In this document: piece by piece, positions 1 to 10,586 of the stretch
Layout: each line of letters begins with the position of its first letter
Position numbering within the stretch: position 1 is the stretch's first letter
Source: Azotobacter paspali
GTDB taxonomy: Bacteria > Pseudomonadota > Gammaproteobacteria > Pseudomonadales > Pseudomonadaceae
DNA length: 57,267 nt
Reading direction: 5' to 3' (one strand)
NCBI RefSeq assembly: GCF_042434745.1
Contig: NZ_JBHLSS010000055.1
Translations under genes and position numbers: made by a program
Notes under the pieces: generated by a model
The model's input: only the letters and a program-made list of their open reading frames with translations
What the model was told of the DNA's origin: nothing
The model's database searches: none

Positions 1-69
1 GCAGCCATGCCAAGGATCACACAATCTTTCCAGTCTGGTATCAGGCGAGCGCTTCATGCGATTGCCCTG
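1..69. repeat. Outer end of a dispersed inverted-repeat element
   Basis: These 69 bases match the reverse complement of 50772-50840 at every position except one. In that second location they form the outer part of a terminal inverted repeat of a 0.76-kb element. The window therefore starts inside, or at the edge of, another copy whose body lies to the left. The end stops about 100 bases before the argS start codon, just as the other copy sits right next to yrfG. A short ORF across it is not considered a gene. Confidence 0.8.
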
Positions 70-169
70 CCCCAACTCGTGGCGGTTGGCAAGCCCACCC
101 CCGCTGCGGATAATGCTCGGTTTTCACGCCCCGCCCGACGCACTGCCCCTCCGCGGCCAAGAGCAGACC

Positions 170-1909
<1,740 letters not shown>

Positions 1910-1929
1910 GTAAAGGGACTTACCCCAGC

Positions 1930-2697
1930 ATGGCAAAGAACAACGCCCCCAAGCGCGGCGCCAGCCGCACCCCGCCGCCGAGCCAGCGGGAAATACCGAG
2001 CTGGCTCTGGCTCGCCAGCGGTCTGGCCGTCGGCGGCTTCGCGATGTTTCTGACCAAGCTCGAGCCGGGCAGCGATGCCATCAAGCGCAGCACCGTCGAG
2101 CAGCCGGCCAAGTCGGCGCAGCAGCAGCCGCCGAGCAAGCCCAAGTACGACTTCTATACCCTGCTACCGGAGTCGGAAGTCGTGGTACCGCCGACCGCAC
2201 AGCAACAGCAGGTGCAGACGCCGCCGAAACCGGCACAACAGCCGCAGACGGCACAACAGCCGCCGCAGGTACAGCCAGCGCAGCAGGTGCCGCCTGCGCA
2301 ACAGAGCGCACAGACGCAAGCCCCGCCCCAGCGTCCGGCTCCGCAGCCCCAGCAGCCGAAGCTGACGCCGGCCCAGGACGCGGCCCGCGCGGAAGCCCTG
2401 CTCAATGGCCGCACGCCTCCGGTCGTCACCGCCAAGCCGCCGGCCCTGGCCAAGTCCGCACCGACCACCCAGTACTACCTGCAGGCCGGCTCCTTCCGCA
2501 GCAAGGCCGATGCCGAGGATGCCCGGGCGCGCATCGCCCTGCTCGGCCAGAGCGTGCGCGTCGAGGTAGGTAGCGTGCGCGGCGAGACCTGGCACCGCGT
2601 GGTGACCGGCCCCTTCAGCAGCCACCAGCAACTGGAGCAGGCCCAGAAGCAACTGGCCGGCGACGGCTTCCGCAACGTGATGGCCCGGCAGCGCTAG
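1930..2697 (+). CDS. SPOR-domain cell-division/peptidoglycan-binding protein
   Basis: 255-aa bitopic inner-membrane protein. It has a short basic cytoplasmic tail, one membrane segment at about residues 25-41 (WLWLASGLAVGGFAMFL), a long Pro/Gln-rich linker and a C-terminal SPOR domain from about residue 180 (YYLQAGSFRSKADAEDARA). SPOR domains bind denuded septal glycan, so the protein should act at the division site. The architecture resembles FtsN, and the gene lies between argS and hslV as in pseudomonads. Orthology to FtsN itself is not proven by this sequence. The Gln/Pro linker (residues about 85-150) is low complexity. Confidence 0.9.
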   Translation: MAKNNAPKRGASRTPPPSQREIPSWLWLASGLAVGGFAMFLTKLEPGSDAIKRSTVEQPAKSAQQQPPSKPKYDFYTLLPESEVVVPPTAQQQQVQTPPKPAQQPQTAQQPPQVQPAQQVPPAQQSAQTQAPPQRPAPQPQQPKLTPAQDAARAEALLNGRTPPVVTAKPPALAKSAPTTQYYLQAGSFRSKADAEDARARIALLGQSVRVEVGSVRGETWHRVVTGPFSSHQQLEQAQKQLAGDGFRNVMARQR

Positions 2698-2819
2698 ACG
2701 CCCTAAGCTCCCGGCAGGCCGCCCACCGCGGCCTGCCGCCTTCCCGTTGAAATTCCGCCGGCCCTGCCCCATATAGGTCCCACCGGGCATTTCCGCCCCG
2801 CAGCGTGGAGACCACTCCC

Positions 2820-3347
2820 TTGACCACCATCGTTTCAGTCCGCCGCCAAGGCAAAGTCGTCATGGGCGGCGACGGCCAGGTTTCCCTCGGCAACACCGTG
2901 ATGAAGGGCAATGCGAAGAAGGTCCGCCGCCTCTATCATGGCCAGGTGCTGGCCGGCTTCGCCGGCGCCACCGCGGACGCCTTCACCCTTTTCGAGCGTT
3001 TCGAGGGCCAACTGGAGAAACACCAGGGCCACCTGGTTCGCGCCGCCGTCGAACTGGCCAAGGACTGGCGTACCGAACGCTCGCTGAGTCGCCTGGAGGC
3101 CATGCTGGCGGTAGCCAACAAGGACGCCTCGCTGATCATCACCGGCAACGGCGACGTGGTCGAACCCGAGGAAGGCTTGATTGCCATGGGCTCGGGCGGT
3201 CCCTACGCGCAGGCCGCGGCGAAGGCGCTGCTGCTGCATACCGGTCTGTCGGCCCGCGAGATCGCCGAAACCGCCCTGAACATCGCCGGCAGCATCTGTG
3301 TCTTCACCAACCAGAACCTGACCATCGAGGAACTGGACCTCGATTGA
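2820..3347 (+). CDS. hslV: ATP-dependent protease subunit HslV (ClpQ)
   Basis: Threonine peptidase that forms the proteolytic core of the HslUV complex. The mature family N-terminus is TTIVSVRR, with Thr1 as nucleophile exposed by Met removal. TTG at 2820 puts Met directly before that Thr and has GGAG nine bases upstream. The longer GTG start at 2805 would add five residues before the catalytic Thr and is unlikely. The 175-aa length is typical. It is followed by hslU and is probably co-transcribed. The TTG start codon is uncommon. Confidence 0.96.
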   Translation: MTTIVSVRRQGKVVMGGDGQVSLGNTVMKGNAKKVRRLYHGQVLAGFAGATADAFTLFERFEGQLEKHQGHLVRAAVELAKDWRTERSLSRLEAMLAVANKDASLIITGNGDVVEPEEGLIAMGSGGPYAQAAAKALLLHTGLSAREIAETALNIAGSICVFTNQNLTIEELDLD

Positions 3348-3448
3348 GGCCCTCGATGCATCCGGCCGCAGCTCCATGGCCGGCGAACAGAACGCCGCGG
3401 CGGACGGTCCCAGACCCGATGCCCCACCGCATGAAGCGAGTCTTACCC

Positions 3449-4789
3449 ATGTCCATGACGCCCCGCGAAATCGTCCACGAACTCAACCGCCACATCGTCG
3501 GCCAGGAAGATGCCAAGCGCGCCGTCGCCATCGCCCTGCGCAACCGCTGGCGGCGCATGCAACTGCCGGCCGAGCTGCGCGCCGAGGTTACGCCGAAGAA
3601 CATCCTTATGATTGGCCCGACCGGCGTCGGAAAGACCGAGATCGCTCGCCGTCTGGCACGCCTGGCGAACGCCCCGTTCATCAAGGTGGAGGCGACCAAG
3701 TTCACCGAGGTGGGCTATGTCGGCCGTGACGTGGAGTCCATCATCCGCGACCTGGCCGACGCGGCGGTGAAGATGATGCGCGAGCAGGAAATCCAGCGGG
3801 TGCGCTACCGCGCCGAGGACGCCGCCGAGGACCGCATCCTCGACGCCCTGCTGCCGCCGGCGCGTCAGGGCTTCGGCGACGAACCGATCGCCCGCGAGGA
3901 CTCGAACACCCGCCAGTTGTTCCGCAAGCGCCTGCGCGAGGGCCAATTGGACGACAAGGAAATCGACATCGAGATCACCGAAGTGCCGAACGGCGTGGAG
4001 ATCATGGCGCCACCCGGCATGGAGGAAATGACCAGCCAGTTGCAGAACCTGTTCTCCAGCATGGGCAAGGGCCGCAAGAAGACCCACAAGCTGAAGGTCA
4101 AGGATGCGCTCAAGCTGGTCCGCGACGAGGAAGCCGCCCGCCTGGTCAACGAGGAGGAGCTGAAGGCCCGTGCCCTGGAATCGGTCGAGCAGAACGGCAT
4201 CGTCTTCATCGACGAGATCGACAAGGTGGCCAAGCGTGCCAACGTCGGCGGCGCCGACGTCTCCCGCGAGGGCGTACAGCGCGACCTGTTACCGCTGATC
4301 GAGGGCTGCACGGTGAACACCAAGCTGGGCATGGTCAAGACCGACCACATCCTGTTCATCGCCTCCGGCGCCTTCCATCTCGCCAAGCCCAGCGATCTGG
4401 TGCCGGAACTGCAGGGCCGCCTGCCGATCCGCGTCGAACTCAAGGCGCTGACGCCCGAGGACTTCGAGCGCATCCTCACCGAACCCCATGCCTCGCTGAC
4501 CGAACAGTACCGCGAGTTGCTGAAGACCGAAGGACTGAACATCGAGTTCGCCGCCGACGGCATCAAGCGCATCGCCGAAATCGCCTGGCAGGTCAACGAG
4601 AAGACCGAGAACATTGGCGCCCGCCGCCTGCACACCCTGCTCGAGCGCCTGCTGGAGGAAGTCTCGTTCAGCGCCGGCGACCTGGCCGCCGACCACAGCG
4701 GCCAGCCGATCGTGATCGACGCCGCCTACGTCAACAACCACCTCGGCGAACTGGCCCAGGACGAGGATCTGTCGCGCTATATTTTGTAG
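3449..4789 (+). CDS. hslU: HslUV unfoldase ATPase subunit HslU (ClpY)
   Basis: AAA+ unfoldase of 446 aa that feeds substrates to HslV. Walker A is GPTGVGKT at residues 56-63 and Walker B is IVFIDEID around residue 250. The intermediate I domain lies between them, and the C-terminus ends in DLSRYIL, the tail that docks on HslV. The start MSMTPREIVHEL matches the family; an in-frame extension upstream (from 3344) is non-conserved. The gene is 101 bp downstream of hslV. Confidence 0.97.
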   Translation: MSMTPREIVHELNRHIVGQEDAKRAVAIALRNRWRRMQLPAELRAEVTPKNILMIGPTGVGKTEIARRLARLANAPFIKVEATKFTEVGYVGRDVESIIRDLADAAVKMMREQEIQRVRYRAEDAAEDRILDALLPPARQGFGDEPIAREDSNTRQLFRKRLREGQLDDKEIDIEITEVPNGVEIMAPPGMEEMTSQLQNLFSSMGKGRKKTHKLKVKDALKLVRDEEAARLVNEEELKARALESVEQNGIVFIDEIDKVAKRANVGGADVSREGVQRDLLPLIEGCTVNTKLGMVKTDHILFIASGAFHLAKPSDLVPELQGRLPIRVELKALTPEDFERILTEPHASLTEQYRELLKTEGLNIEFAADGIKRIAEIAWQVNEKTENIGARRLHTLLERLLEEVSFSAGDLAADHSGQPIVIDAAYVNNHLGELAQDEDLSRYIL

Positions 4790-4827
4790 ATGATCTTCCC
4801 GTGGCCGCAGGGTGGATAGCCAGCCCG

Positions 4828-4851
4828 TGGAAAACCGCGCAGTGTTTTCCA
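4828..4851 (+). terminator. Hairpin downstream of hslU
   Basis: Perfect 8-bp stem (TGGAAAAC / GTTTTCCA) with an 8-base loop, starting 38 bp after the hslU stop. No U-tract follows, so it could be an mRNA 3' end stabiliser rather than an intrinsic terminator. Confidence 0.4.
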
Positions 4852-4930
4852 GGGGTCCATCGCGTGGGCAAGGCCGAGCCGTTACCCAGTCCACGACCTT
4901 GCCGCCGCCTTCTTTAGCGGAGCCCCGACG

Positions 4931-5305
4931 ATGCGCATGCCCACCGCCATCAAACTACACAAAGCCTCGAAGACCCTCGAACTGCACTACGCCCCCGACG
5001 AGCGCTACTGCCTTGACGCCGAATTCCTCCGCGTCCATTCGCCTTCGGCGGAAGTGCGCGGCCACGGCAATCCCGTGCTGCAGCACGGCAAGCTCGGCGT
5101 CGGCCTGAGCGGCGTCGAGCCGGTTGGCCAGTACGCTCTCAAGCTGATCTTCGACGACGGCCACGACAGCGGCCTCTACAGTTGGGACTACCTCTACCGA
5201 CTGGCCTGCGACCACAACCGCCTGTGGGCCGAATACCTGGCCGAACTAGAACGCGCCGGCAAGTCCCGCGACCCCCACGAATCGGTGGTCCGCCTGATGC
5301 TCTGA
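4931..5305 (+). CDS. DUF971 family protein
   Basis: 124-aa cytoplasmic protein with the DUF971 fold, related to the N-terminal domain of gamma-butyrobetaine hydroxylases: LELHYAPDERYCLDAEFLRVHSPSAE at the start, then IFDDGHDSGLYSWDYL. The function is not known. The gene follows hslU as in Pseudomonas. There the phaC polyhydroxyalkanoate cluster comes next; here ubiE follows after 72 bp. Confidence 0.88.
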   Translation: MRMPTAIKLHKASKTLELHYAPDERYCLDAEFLRVHSPSAEVRGHGNPVLQHGKLGVGLSGVEPVGQYALKLIFDDGHDSGLYSWDYLYRLACDHNRLWAEYLAELERAGKSRDPHESVVRLML

Positions 5306-5377
5306 GCCGGGTACTCGGCAAGACAAACCCGACCACCAGCATTAGAATGACCGGTACATTTTTCCGGTGCCAGCGAC

Positions 5378-6139
5378 ATGAACGATCCGCGCAAGACCGA
5401 ACCTACCACCCATTTCGGCTACCAGAGCGTCCCGGAAAGCCAGAAGGCGCGGAAGGTCGCCGAAGTGTTCCACTCGGTGGCGGCCAAGTACGACCTGATG
5501 AACGACGTGCTCTCCGGTGGCCTACACCGCCTGTGGAAACGCTTCACCATCGAGCTGTCCGGTGTGCGCCGGGGCAACCGGGTGCTGGACATCGCCGGCG
5601 GCACCGGCGACCTGACCCTGCAGTTCTCCCGCCTGGTCGGCGAGAGCGGCGAGGTGGTGCTGGCCGACATCAACGACTCCATGCTCAAGGTCGGCCGCGA
5701 CCGCCTGCTCGACAGGGGCGTAGCCGGTAACGTGCGCTTCGTCCAGGCCGACGCCGAGAGGCTGCCGTTCCCCGACAACCACTTCGATGTGATCACCATC
5801 GCCTTCGGCCTGCGCAACGTCACCCGCAAGGAAGACGCCCTGCGCTCCATGCTGCGGGTGCTGAAGCCGGGCGGCCGTCTGCTGGTGCTGGAATTCTCCA
5901 AGCCCTCCAGCGCCCTGCTCGGCAAAGTCTACGACGCCTACTCCTTCGCTTTCATGCCGCTGGCCGGCAAGCTGATCACCAACGACTCCGACAGCTACCG
6001 CTACCTGGCCGAGTCGATCCGCATGCACCCGGACCAGGAAACTCTCAAGAGCATGATGGCCGGCGCCGGCTTCGAGCGTGTTACCTACCACAACATGACC
6101 GGCGGCATCGTCGCCCTACACCGCGGCCTCAAGCCTTGA
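5378..6139 (+). CDS. ubiE: Ubiquinone/menaquinone C-methyltransferase UbiE
   Basis: SAM-dependent methyltransferase for the C-methylation step of ubiquinone (and menaquinone) synthesis. The 253-aa protein has the family N-terminus (THFGYQSVPESQKARKVAEVFHSVA), SAM motif I VLDIAGGTGDLT, the post-motif LADINDSML and the signature YHNMTGGIVALHRGLKP at the C-terminus. Its TGA shares one base with the ATG of ubiJ, so the two are translationally coupled and form a ubiE-ubiJ-ubiB operon. Confidence 0.97.
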   Translation: MNDPRKTEPTTHFGYQSVPESQKARKVAEVFHSVAAKYDLMNDVLSGGLHRLWKRFTIELSGVRRGNRVLDIAGGTGDLTLQFSRLVGESGEVVLADINDSMLKVGRDRLLDRGVAGNVRFVQADAERLPFPDNHFDVITIAFGLRNVTRKEDALRSMLRVLKPGGRLLVLEFSKPSSALLGKVYDAYSFAFMPLAGKLITNDSDSYRYLAESIRMHPDQETLKSMMAGAGFERVTYHNMTGGIVALHRGLKP

Positions 6140-6762
6140 TGCTCGGCACAGCCCTGCTCGCGGGCGCGGAACACGGCCTTAACCGCCTGCTGCGCCTGGA
6201 CGCCACCGCCTTGCCGCGCCTGGCCCGGCTGGCCGGCTGCGTGCTCGCCGTACACTGCACGGCGCCCGAGCTGCATTTCCACATCCTGCCGAATGCCGAT
6301 GGCCTGCGCCTGGCCGGCAACTGGCAGGGCGAGGCCGACTGCACCCTGCACGCGCCCGCCGCGAGCCTGCTGCGCCTGGCCGCCAGCCGACAGAAAACCG
6401 CCGTCCTGCACAGCCCCGAAGTCAGCCTGGAAGGCGACAGCAGCAGCCTGCTGGCACTCGCCGAAATCCTCCAGGATCTCGAGCTCGACTGGGAATACGA
6501 GCTGTCGCGCTGGTTCGGCCCGGTAGCCACCCAGTTATTCGCCGGCAGCCTGCGGCACAGCGCGCACTGGAGCGGACAGAGCCTTACCACCCTGCGCCAG
6601 AACCTGGCCGACTACCTCGGCGAAGAATCGAGTACCCTAGTCGGCCGCCACGAAGCCGAAGCCCGTTTCGCCGAAGTCGACGACCTCCGCTTGGCCACGG
6701 ACCGCCTCGAGGCGCGCATCGCCCGCCTCACCCACCCACAGGAATCCAGCGACAACGCATGA
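6139..6762 (+). CDS. ubiJ: Ubiquinone biosynthesis accessory factor UbiJ (SCP2 domain)
   Basis: 207-aa protein with an N-terminal SCP2 lipid-binding fold (LHFHILPNADGLRLAGNWQGEADC) and a charged, helical C-terminus. UbiJ binds polyprenyl intermediates and helps organise the soluble ubiquinone biosynthesis complex. The ATG at 6139 overlaps the ubiE stop, and the gene overlaps ubiB by four bases. The assignment rests on the SCP2 domain plus the invariant position between ubiE and ubiB. Confidence 0.92.
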   Translation: MLGTALLAGAEHGLNRLLRLDATALPRLARLAGCVLAVHCTAPELHFHILPNADGLRLAGNWQGEADCTLHAPAASLLRLAASRQKTAVLHSPEVSLEGDSSSLLALAEILQDLELDWEYELSRWFGPVATQLFAGSLRHSAHWSGQSLTTLRQNLADYLGEESSTLVGRHEAEARFAEVDDLRLATDRLEARIARLTHPQESSDNA

Positions 6763-8372
6763 AGCTTCTCGCCGTCCGCCGTCTGCTGCGCATCCAGAGC
6801 GTCGTCGTCCGCTATCGCCTCGACGACCTGCTATTCGACCAGCCGCTGCTGCCCTGGTGGCTGCGCGCACTGGGCTACTTCCTGCCTTGGCGCTGGCTCC
6901 CGCGCAGGCGGAGCGAGCAACTGCGCGCCGTCCGGCTGCGCTTGGCCCTGCAGGACCTCGGGCCGATCTTCATCAAGTTCGGACAGATCCTCTCGACCCG
7001 CCGCGACCTGCTGCCGGAAGACATCGCCGACGAGCTGACCTGGCTGCAGGACCGCGTGCCGCCCTTCAATCCGCAGCAGTCCGTAGCGCTGATCGAGGAG
7101 CAGTTGGGTGCCAGGGTCGACGAGGCGTTCGCCCGCTTCGACAGCGAGCCGCTGGCTTCGGCCTCAGTCGCCCAGGTGCACGCGGCGCAACTGAAGACCG
7201 GCGAGGAAGTGGTGGTCAAGGTTGTTCGCCCCGGCCTCAAGGCGGTGATCCGCCAGGACTTGGCCTGGCTCTACCTGTTCGCCCGGCTGGCCGAGCGGGC
7301 CTCCACAGAGGCCCGCCGCCTGCATCTGGTGGACGTGGTCAGCGATTACGAGAAGACCATCTACGACGAACTCGACCTGCTTCGCGAGGCAGCCAACGCC
7401 AGCCAGCTCAAGCGCAACTTCGAAGGCTCGCCGTTGCTCTACGTGCCGCAGATCTACTGGGAGTGGTGCCGCCCCAAGGTGCTGGTGATGGAACGCATCT
7501 ACGGCGTGCCGGTGACCGACCTGGCCGCCCTCATCGATCAGGGCACCGATCTTAAGCTGCTCGCCGAGCGCGGCGTGGAAATCTTCTTCACTCAGGTGTT
7601 CCGCGACAGCTTCTTCCATGCCGACATGCACCCCGGCAACATCTTCGTCAGCACCCGCCAGCCCTGGGACCCGCGGTACATCGCCATCGACTGCGGCATC
7701 GTCGGCAGCCTGACGCCGCAGGACCAGGACTATCTGGCGCGCAACCTGCTAGCCTTCTTTAAGCGCGATTACCGCAAGGTCGCGCAGTTGCACATCGACT
7801 CCGGCTGGGTGCCAGCCGACACCCAGGTCAACGAATTCGAGGCGGCGATCCGTACCGTCTGCGAGCCGATCTTCGAGAAGCCGCTGAAGGACATCTCCTT
7901 CGGCCAGTTGCTGCTGCGCCTGTTCCAGACCGCCCGGCGCTTCAACATGGAGGTCCAGCCGCAACTGGTGCTGCTCCAGAAGACCCTGCTCAACATCGAG
8001 GGGCTCGGCCGCCAGCTCTATCCGGAGCTGGACCTGTGGACCACTGCAAAGCCTTTCCTCGAACGCTGGATGCGCAAGCGCATGAGCCCGAAGGCCATGC
8101 TCAACAACCTGCAGGGCCAGCTCGAACAGTTGCCGCATCTGGCGCGGGTGACCCACGCGGCGCTGGAAGGTATTTCCCGTCCGGCCTGGGACACGCGCAG
8201 GCGCGAGCGGCACGACTACCAGCTCCTGCGCCTGCTCGGCGCCGCTCTGCTGGCCGGCGGCGTGCTGCTCGCCCTCGAGGTTCCGCCGACCAATGCGAAT
8301 GCCTGGCCGAGCTGGCTGATGCTCGCCAGCGGCCTCTACCTGCTGGTAGGTCGCCGGCGCCTTTCCGATTGA
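6759..8372 (+). CDS. ubiB: Ubiquinone biosynthesis ABC1-family kinase-like protein UbiB
   Basis: 537-aa ADCK/ABC1 atypical kinase-like ATPase needed for ubiquinone synthesis. It shows the KxGQ motif (FIKFGQILSTR), an Ala-rich nucleotide loop (ASASVAQVH), the catalytic region FHADMHPGNIFV, and two C-terminal membrane segments (LLGAALLAGGVLLALEV and WLMLASGLYLLV) that anchor it to the inner membrane. The start overlaps ubiJ (ATGA). Full length for the family. Confidence 0.97.
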   Translation: MKLLAVRRLLRIQSVVVRYRLDDLLFDQPLLPWWLRALGYFLPWRWLPRRRSEQLRAVRLRLALQDLGPIFIKFGQILSTRRDLLPEDIADELTWLQDRVPPFNPQQSVALIEEQLGARVDEAFARFDSEPLASASVAQVHAAQLKTGEEVVVKVVRPGLKAVIRQDLAWLYLFARLAERASTEARRLHLVDVVSDYEKTIYDELDLLREAANASQLKRNFEGSPLLYVPQIYWEWCRPKVLVMERIYGVPVTDLAALIDQGTDLKLLAERGVEIFFTQVFRDSFFHADMHPGNIFVSTRQPWDPRYIAIDCGIVGSLTPQDQDYLARNLLAFFKRDYRKVAQLHIDSGWVPADTQVNEFEAAIRTVCEPIFEKPLKDISFGQLLLRLFQTARRFNMEVQPQLVLLQKTLLNIEGLGRQLYPELDLWTTAKPFLERWMRKRMSPKAMLNNLQGQLEQLPHLARVTHAALEGISRPAWDTRRRERHDYQLLRLLGAALLAGGVLLALEVPPTNANAWPSWLMLASGLYLLVGRRRLSD

Positions 8373-8411
8373 CCCGGTATCGCGATGCCCGTGCGTCGCA
8401 ACGGAGTGGAT

Positions 8412-8813
8412 ATGAAAGACTGGTTGGACGAAATTCACTGGAACGCCGACGGCCTGGTGCCGGCCATCGCCCAGGACCACCGGACCGGGCGCATCCTGAT
8501 GATGGCCTGGATGAACCGCGAGTCTTTGGCCCTGACCGTTCGGGAAAATCGCGCCATCTACTGGTCACGCTCGCGTGGTAAACTTTGGCGCAAGGGCGAG
8601 GAGTCCGGCCATGTGCAGAAAATGCATGAACTGCGCCTGGACTGCGACGCCGACGTGATCATCCTGCAGGTCGAGCAACTCGGTGGAATCGCCTGCCACA
8701 CCGGCCGCGAGAGCTGCTTCTACCGCGTTTTTGAAGACGGCGCCTGGAAGGTCGTCGATCCGATCCTCAAGGACCCCGACGCCATCTACCGTGCAGGACA
8801 CCCTCATGAGTGA
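8412..8813 (+). CDS. hisI: Phosphoribosyl-AMP cyclohydrolase
   Basis: Third step of histidine biosynthesis, opening the adenine ring of PR-AMP. The 133-aa product contains the family motifs WMNRESLALT, YWSRSRGKLWRKGEESGH and the zinc-binding region CDADVI with GIACHTGRESCFY. The ATG at 8412, preceded by GGAG, gives the usual MKDWLDEIHW start; an ORF start 27 bases upstream adds unconserved residues. hisE overlaps its 3' end by eight bases, so the two monofunctional genes are coupled. Confidence 0.97.
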   Translation: MKDWLDEIHWNADGLVPAIAQDHRTGRILMMAWMNRESLALTVRENRAIYWSRSRGKLWRKGEESGHVQKMHELRLDCDADVIILQVEQLGGIACHTGRESCFYRVFEDGAWKVVDPILKDPDAIYRAGHPHE

Positions 8814-9141
8814 CACCCTCAACCAACTGGCCGAAGTGCTCGAGGCGCGCAAGAATGCCACGCCGGACAGCTCCTACGTGGCCAGCCTGTATCATAAGGG
8901 CCTGAACAAGATCCTAGAGAAGGTCGGCGAGGAATCGGTGGAAACCATCCTCGCAGCCAAGGACGCCGCGACCAGTGGCGACTGCAGCGAGCTGATCCAC
9001 GAGACGGCCGACCTCTGGTTCCATAGCCTGGTCATGCTCGCCGCCCTCGGCCAACACCCCCAGGCGGTGCTCGACGAACTGGAGCGGCGCTTCGGCCTGT
9101 CCGGGCATGCGGAAAAGGCCGCCCGTCAACCATCTGCCTAA
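8806..9141 (+). CDS. hisE: Phosphoribosyl-ATP pyrophosphohydrolase
   Basis: Second step of histidine biosynthesis, removing pyrophosphate from PR-ATP. The 111-aa all-alpha MazG-like protein has the metal-binding EKVGEESVETILAAKD and ELIHETADLWFHSLVML helices. The ATG at 8806 lies inside the end of hisI (ATGAGTGA overlap). tatA starts 24 bp downstream, the same order as in Pseudomonas. Confidence 0.96.
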   Translation: MSDTLNQLAEVLEARKNATPDSSYVASLYHKGLNKILEKVGEESVETILAAKDAATSGDCSELIHETADLWFHSLVMLAALGQHPQAVLDELERRFGLSGHAEKAARQPSA

Positions 9142-9165
9142 CCCTTTAGCGGCAAGAGAAATTTC

Positions 9166-9423
9166 ATGGGTATCTTCGACTGGAAACACTGGCTGATCAT
9201 CCTCATCGTCGTCGTCCTGGTGTTCGGCACCAAGCGCCTGAAGACGCTCGGCTCCGATATCGGCGAAGCCATCAAGGGCTTTCGCAAGGCGGTGAACACC
9301 GAGGAAGGCGAGAACAGGCCCGCCGAGCCGCAGACCGGCACTAGCGCCGGCGAGGCGCTGAACAAGACGCAGACCATCGAGGGTCAGGCCCATAAGGTCG
9401 ACACTCCGGTGCGCAAGGACTGA
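9166..9423 (+). CDS. tatA: Sec-independent translocase subunit TatA
   Basis: 85-aa pore-forming Tat component. It has a short N-terminal membrane helix (HWLIILIVVVLVFG), the FGTKRL hinge, an amphipathic helix (SDIGEAIKGFRKAV) and a polar tail. First gene of tatABC, nine bp before tatB. The family is distinguished from TatB by its short tail and the FG-TKRLK hinge. Confidence 0.95.
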   Translation: MGIFDWKHWLIILIVVVLVFGTKRLKTLGSDIGEAIKGFRKAVNTEEGENRPAEPQTGTSAGEALNKTQTIEGQAHKVDTPVRKD

Positions 9424-9432
9424 GTCTGCGGC

Positions 9433-9792
9433 ATGTTCGATATCGGTTTTTCCGAGTTGCTGCTGGTCGGCCTGGTTGCCCTGCTGGTGCTCGGCCCCGA
9501 TCGTCTGCCGGGCGCCGCGCGCACGGCCGGCCTGTGGGTCGGTCGATTGCGGCGTAGCTTCAACACGCTCAAGAGCGAAGTGGAACGCGAGATCGGCGCC
9601 GACGAGATTCGCCGCCAACTGCATAACGAGCGAATCCTCGAGCTGGAACGGGAAATGCGGCAGAGCCTGCAGCCTCCGACCCCGCCAGCGCCGAACGCGC
9701 CGGACGACAGCTCCGCGCCCTCCCCGCAGCATGCCGCCCCGGCCGGTAGCGAGCCTCCCGCCGCCTCTTCCGACAAGACGCCCAGCCCATGA
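9433..9792 (+). CDS. tatB: Sec-independent translocase subunit TatB
   Basis: 119-aa Tat receptor subunit that pairs with TatC to bind twin-arginine signal peptides. Typical MFDIGFSELLLVGLVALLVLGPDRLP start, an amphipathic stretch, then a Pro/Ala/Ser-rich tail. It overlaps tatC by four bases (ATGA). Confidence 0.95.
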   Translation: MFDIGFSELLLVGLVALLVLGPDRLPGAARTAGLWVGRLRRSFNTLKSEVEREIGADEIRRQLHNERILELEREMRQSLQPPTPPAPNAPDDSSAPSPQHAAPAGSEPPAASSDKTPSP

Positions 9793-10586
9793 CAACCCGA
9801 CCGGAAGGCGACCAGGACATGCCCCTGGTCGCGCACCTGACCGAACTGCGCACACGCCTGTTGCGCTGCGTACTGGCAGTGTTGCTGATCTTCATCGCAC
9901 TCATTCCTTTCGCCCAGGAAATCTACACCCTGGTTTCGGCACCGCTGCGCGCCTATCTGCCGGAGGGTGCGACCATGATCGCCACCGGCGTGGCCTCGCC
10001 GTTCCTAACCCCGTTCAAGCTGACCGCCTGGGTGGCGCTGTTTCTCAGCGTTCCGGTGATTTTGCATCAGGCCTGGGGATTCATCGCGCCGGGGCTTTAC
10101 CGGCAGGAAAAGCGCATCGCCCTGCCGTTGCTGGCTTCCAGCATCGCCCTGTTCTACATCGGCATGTCCTTCGTCTATTTCCTGGTCTTCCCGCTGATGT
10201 TCCACTTCTTCGCCAGCGTAACCCCCGAAGGCGTGGCGATGATGACCGACATCAACGAATACCTGGACTTCGTTCTCACCCTATTCTTCGCCTTCGGCGT
10301 GGCCTTCGAGATTCCGGTGGCAACCTTCCTGATCGTCTGGATCGGCCTGGTCGACGTAGAGGCGCTGAAGAGAAGCCGCCCTTACGTGATCGTCGGCTGC
10401 TTCGTGGTCGGCATGATCCTCACGCCGCCGGATGTCTTCTCCCAAACCCTGCTGGCGGTGCCGATGTGGCTGCTGTTCGAGGTCGGCATCTTGTTCGGCG
10501 CCATGGTCCGCCGCGACGCCGGGGAAACCGGCGACGGCACCGCCCTGGCCGGCCGCGGGCACGACGATCAACCGCCTCGGGCATGA
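9789..10586 (+). CDS. tatC: Sec-independent translocase subunit TatC
   Basis: 265-aa polytopic inner-membrane protein with six predicted membrane helices. The conserved cytoplasmic N-terminus (MPLVAHLTELRTRLLRC) contributes to recognition of the twin-arginine signal. FAFGVAFEIPV and the MILTPPDVFSQTLLAVPMWLLFE block are family signatures. rsmE overlaps its end by four bases. Confidence 0.97.
   Translation: MTTRPEGDQDMPLVAHLTELRTRLLRCVLAVLLIFIALIPFAQEIYTLVSAPLRAYLPEGATMIATGVASPFLTPFKLTAWVALFLSVPVILHQAWGFIAPGLYRQEKRIALPLLASSIALFYIGMSFVYFLVFPLMFHFFASVTPEGVAMMTDINEYLDFVLTLFFAFGVAFEIPVATFLIVWIGLVDVEALKRSRPYVIVGCFVVGMILTPPDVFSQTLLAVPMWLLFEVGILFGAMVRRDAGETGDGTALAGRGHDDQPPRA

Noticed and set aside
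2075..2365. Ser/Arg-rich frame inside the SPOR gene
   Set aside because: Low-complexity shadow of the Gln/Pro linker coding sequence.
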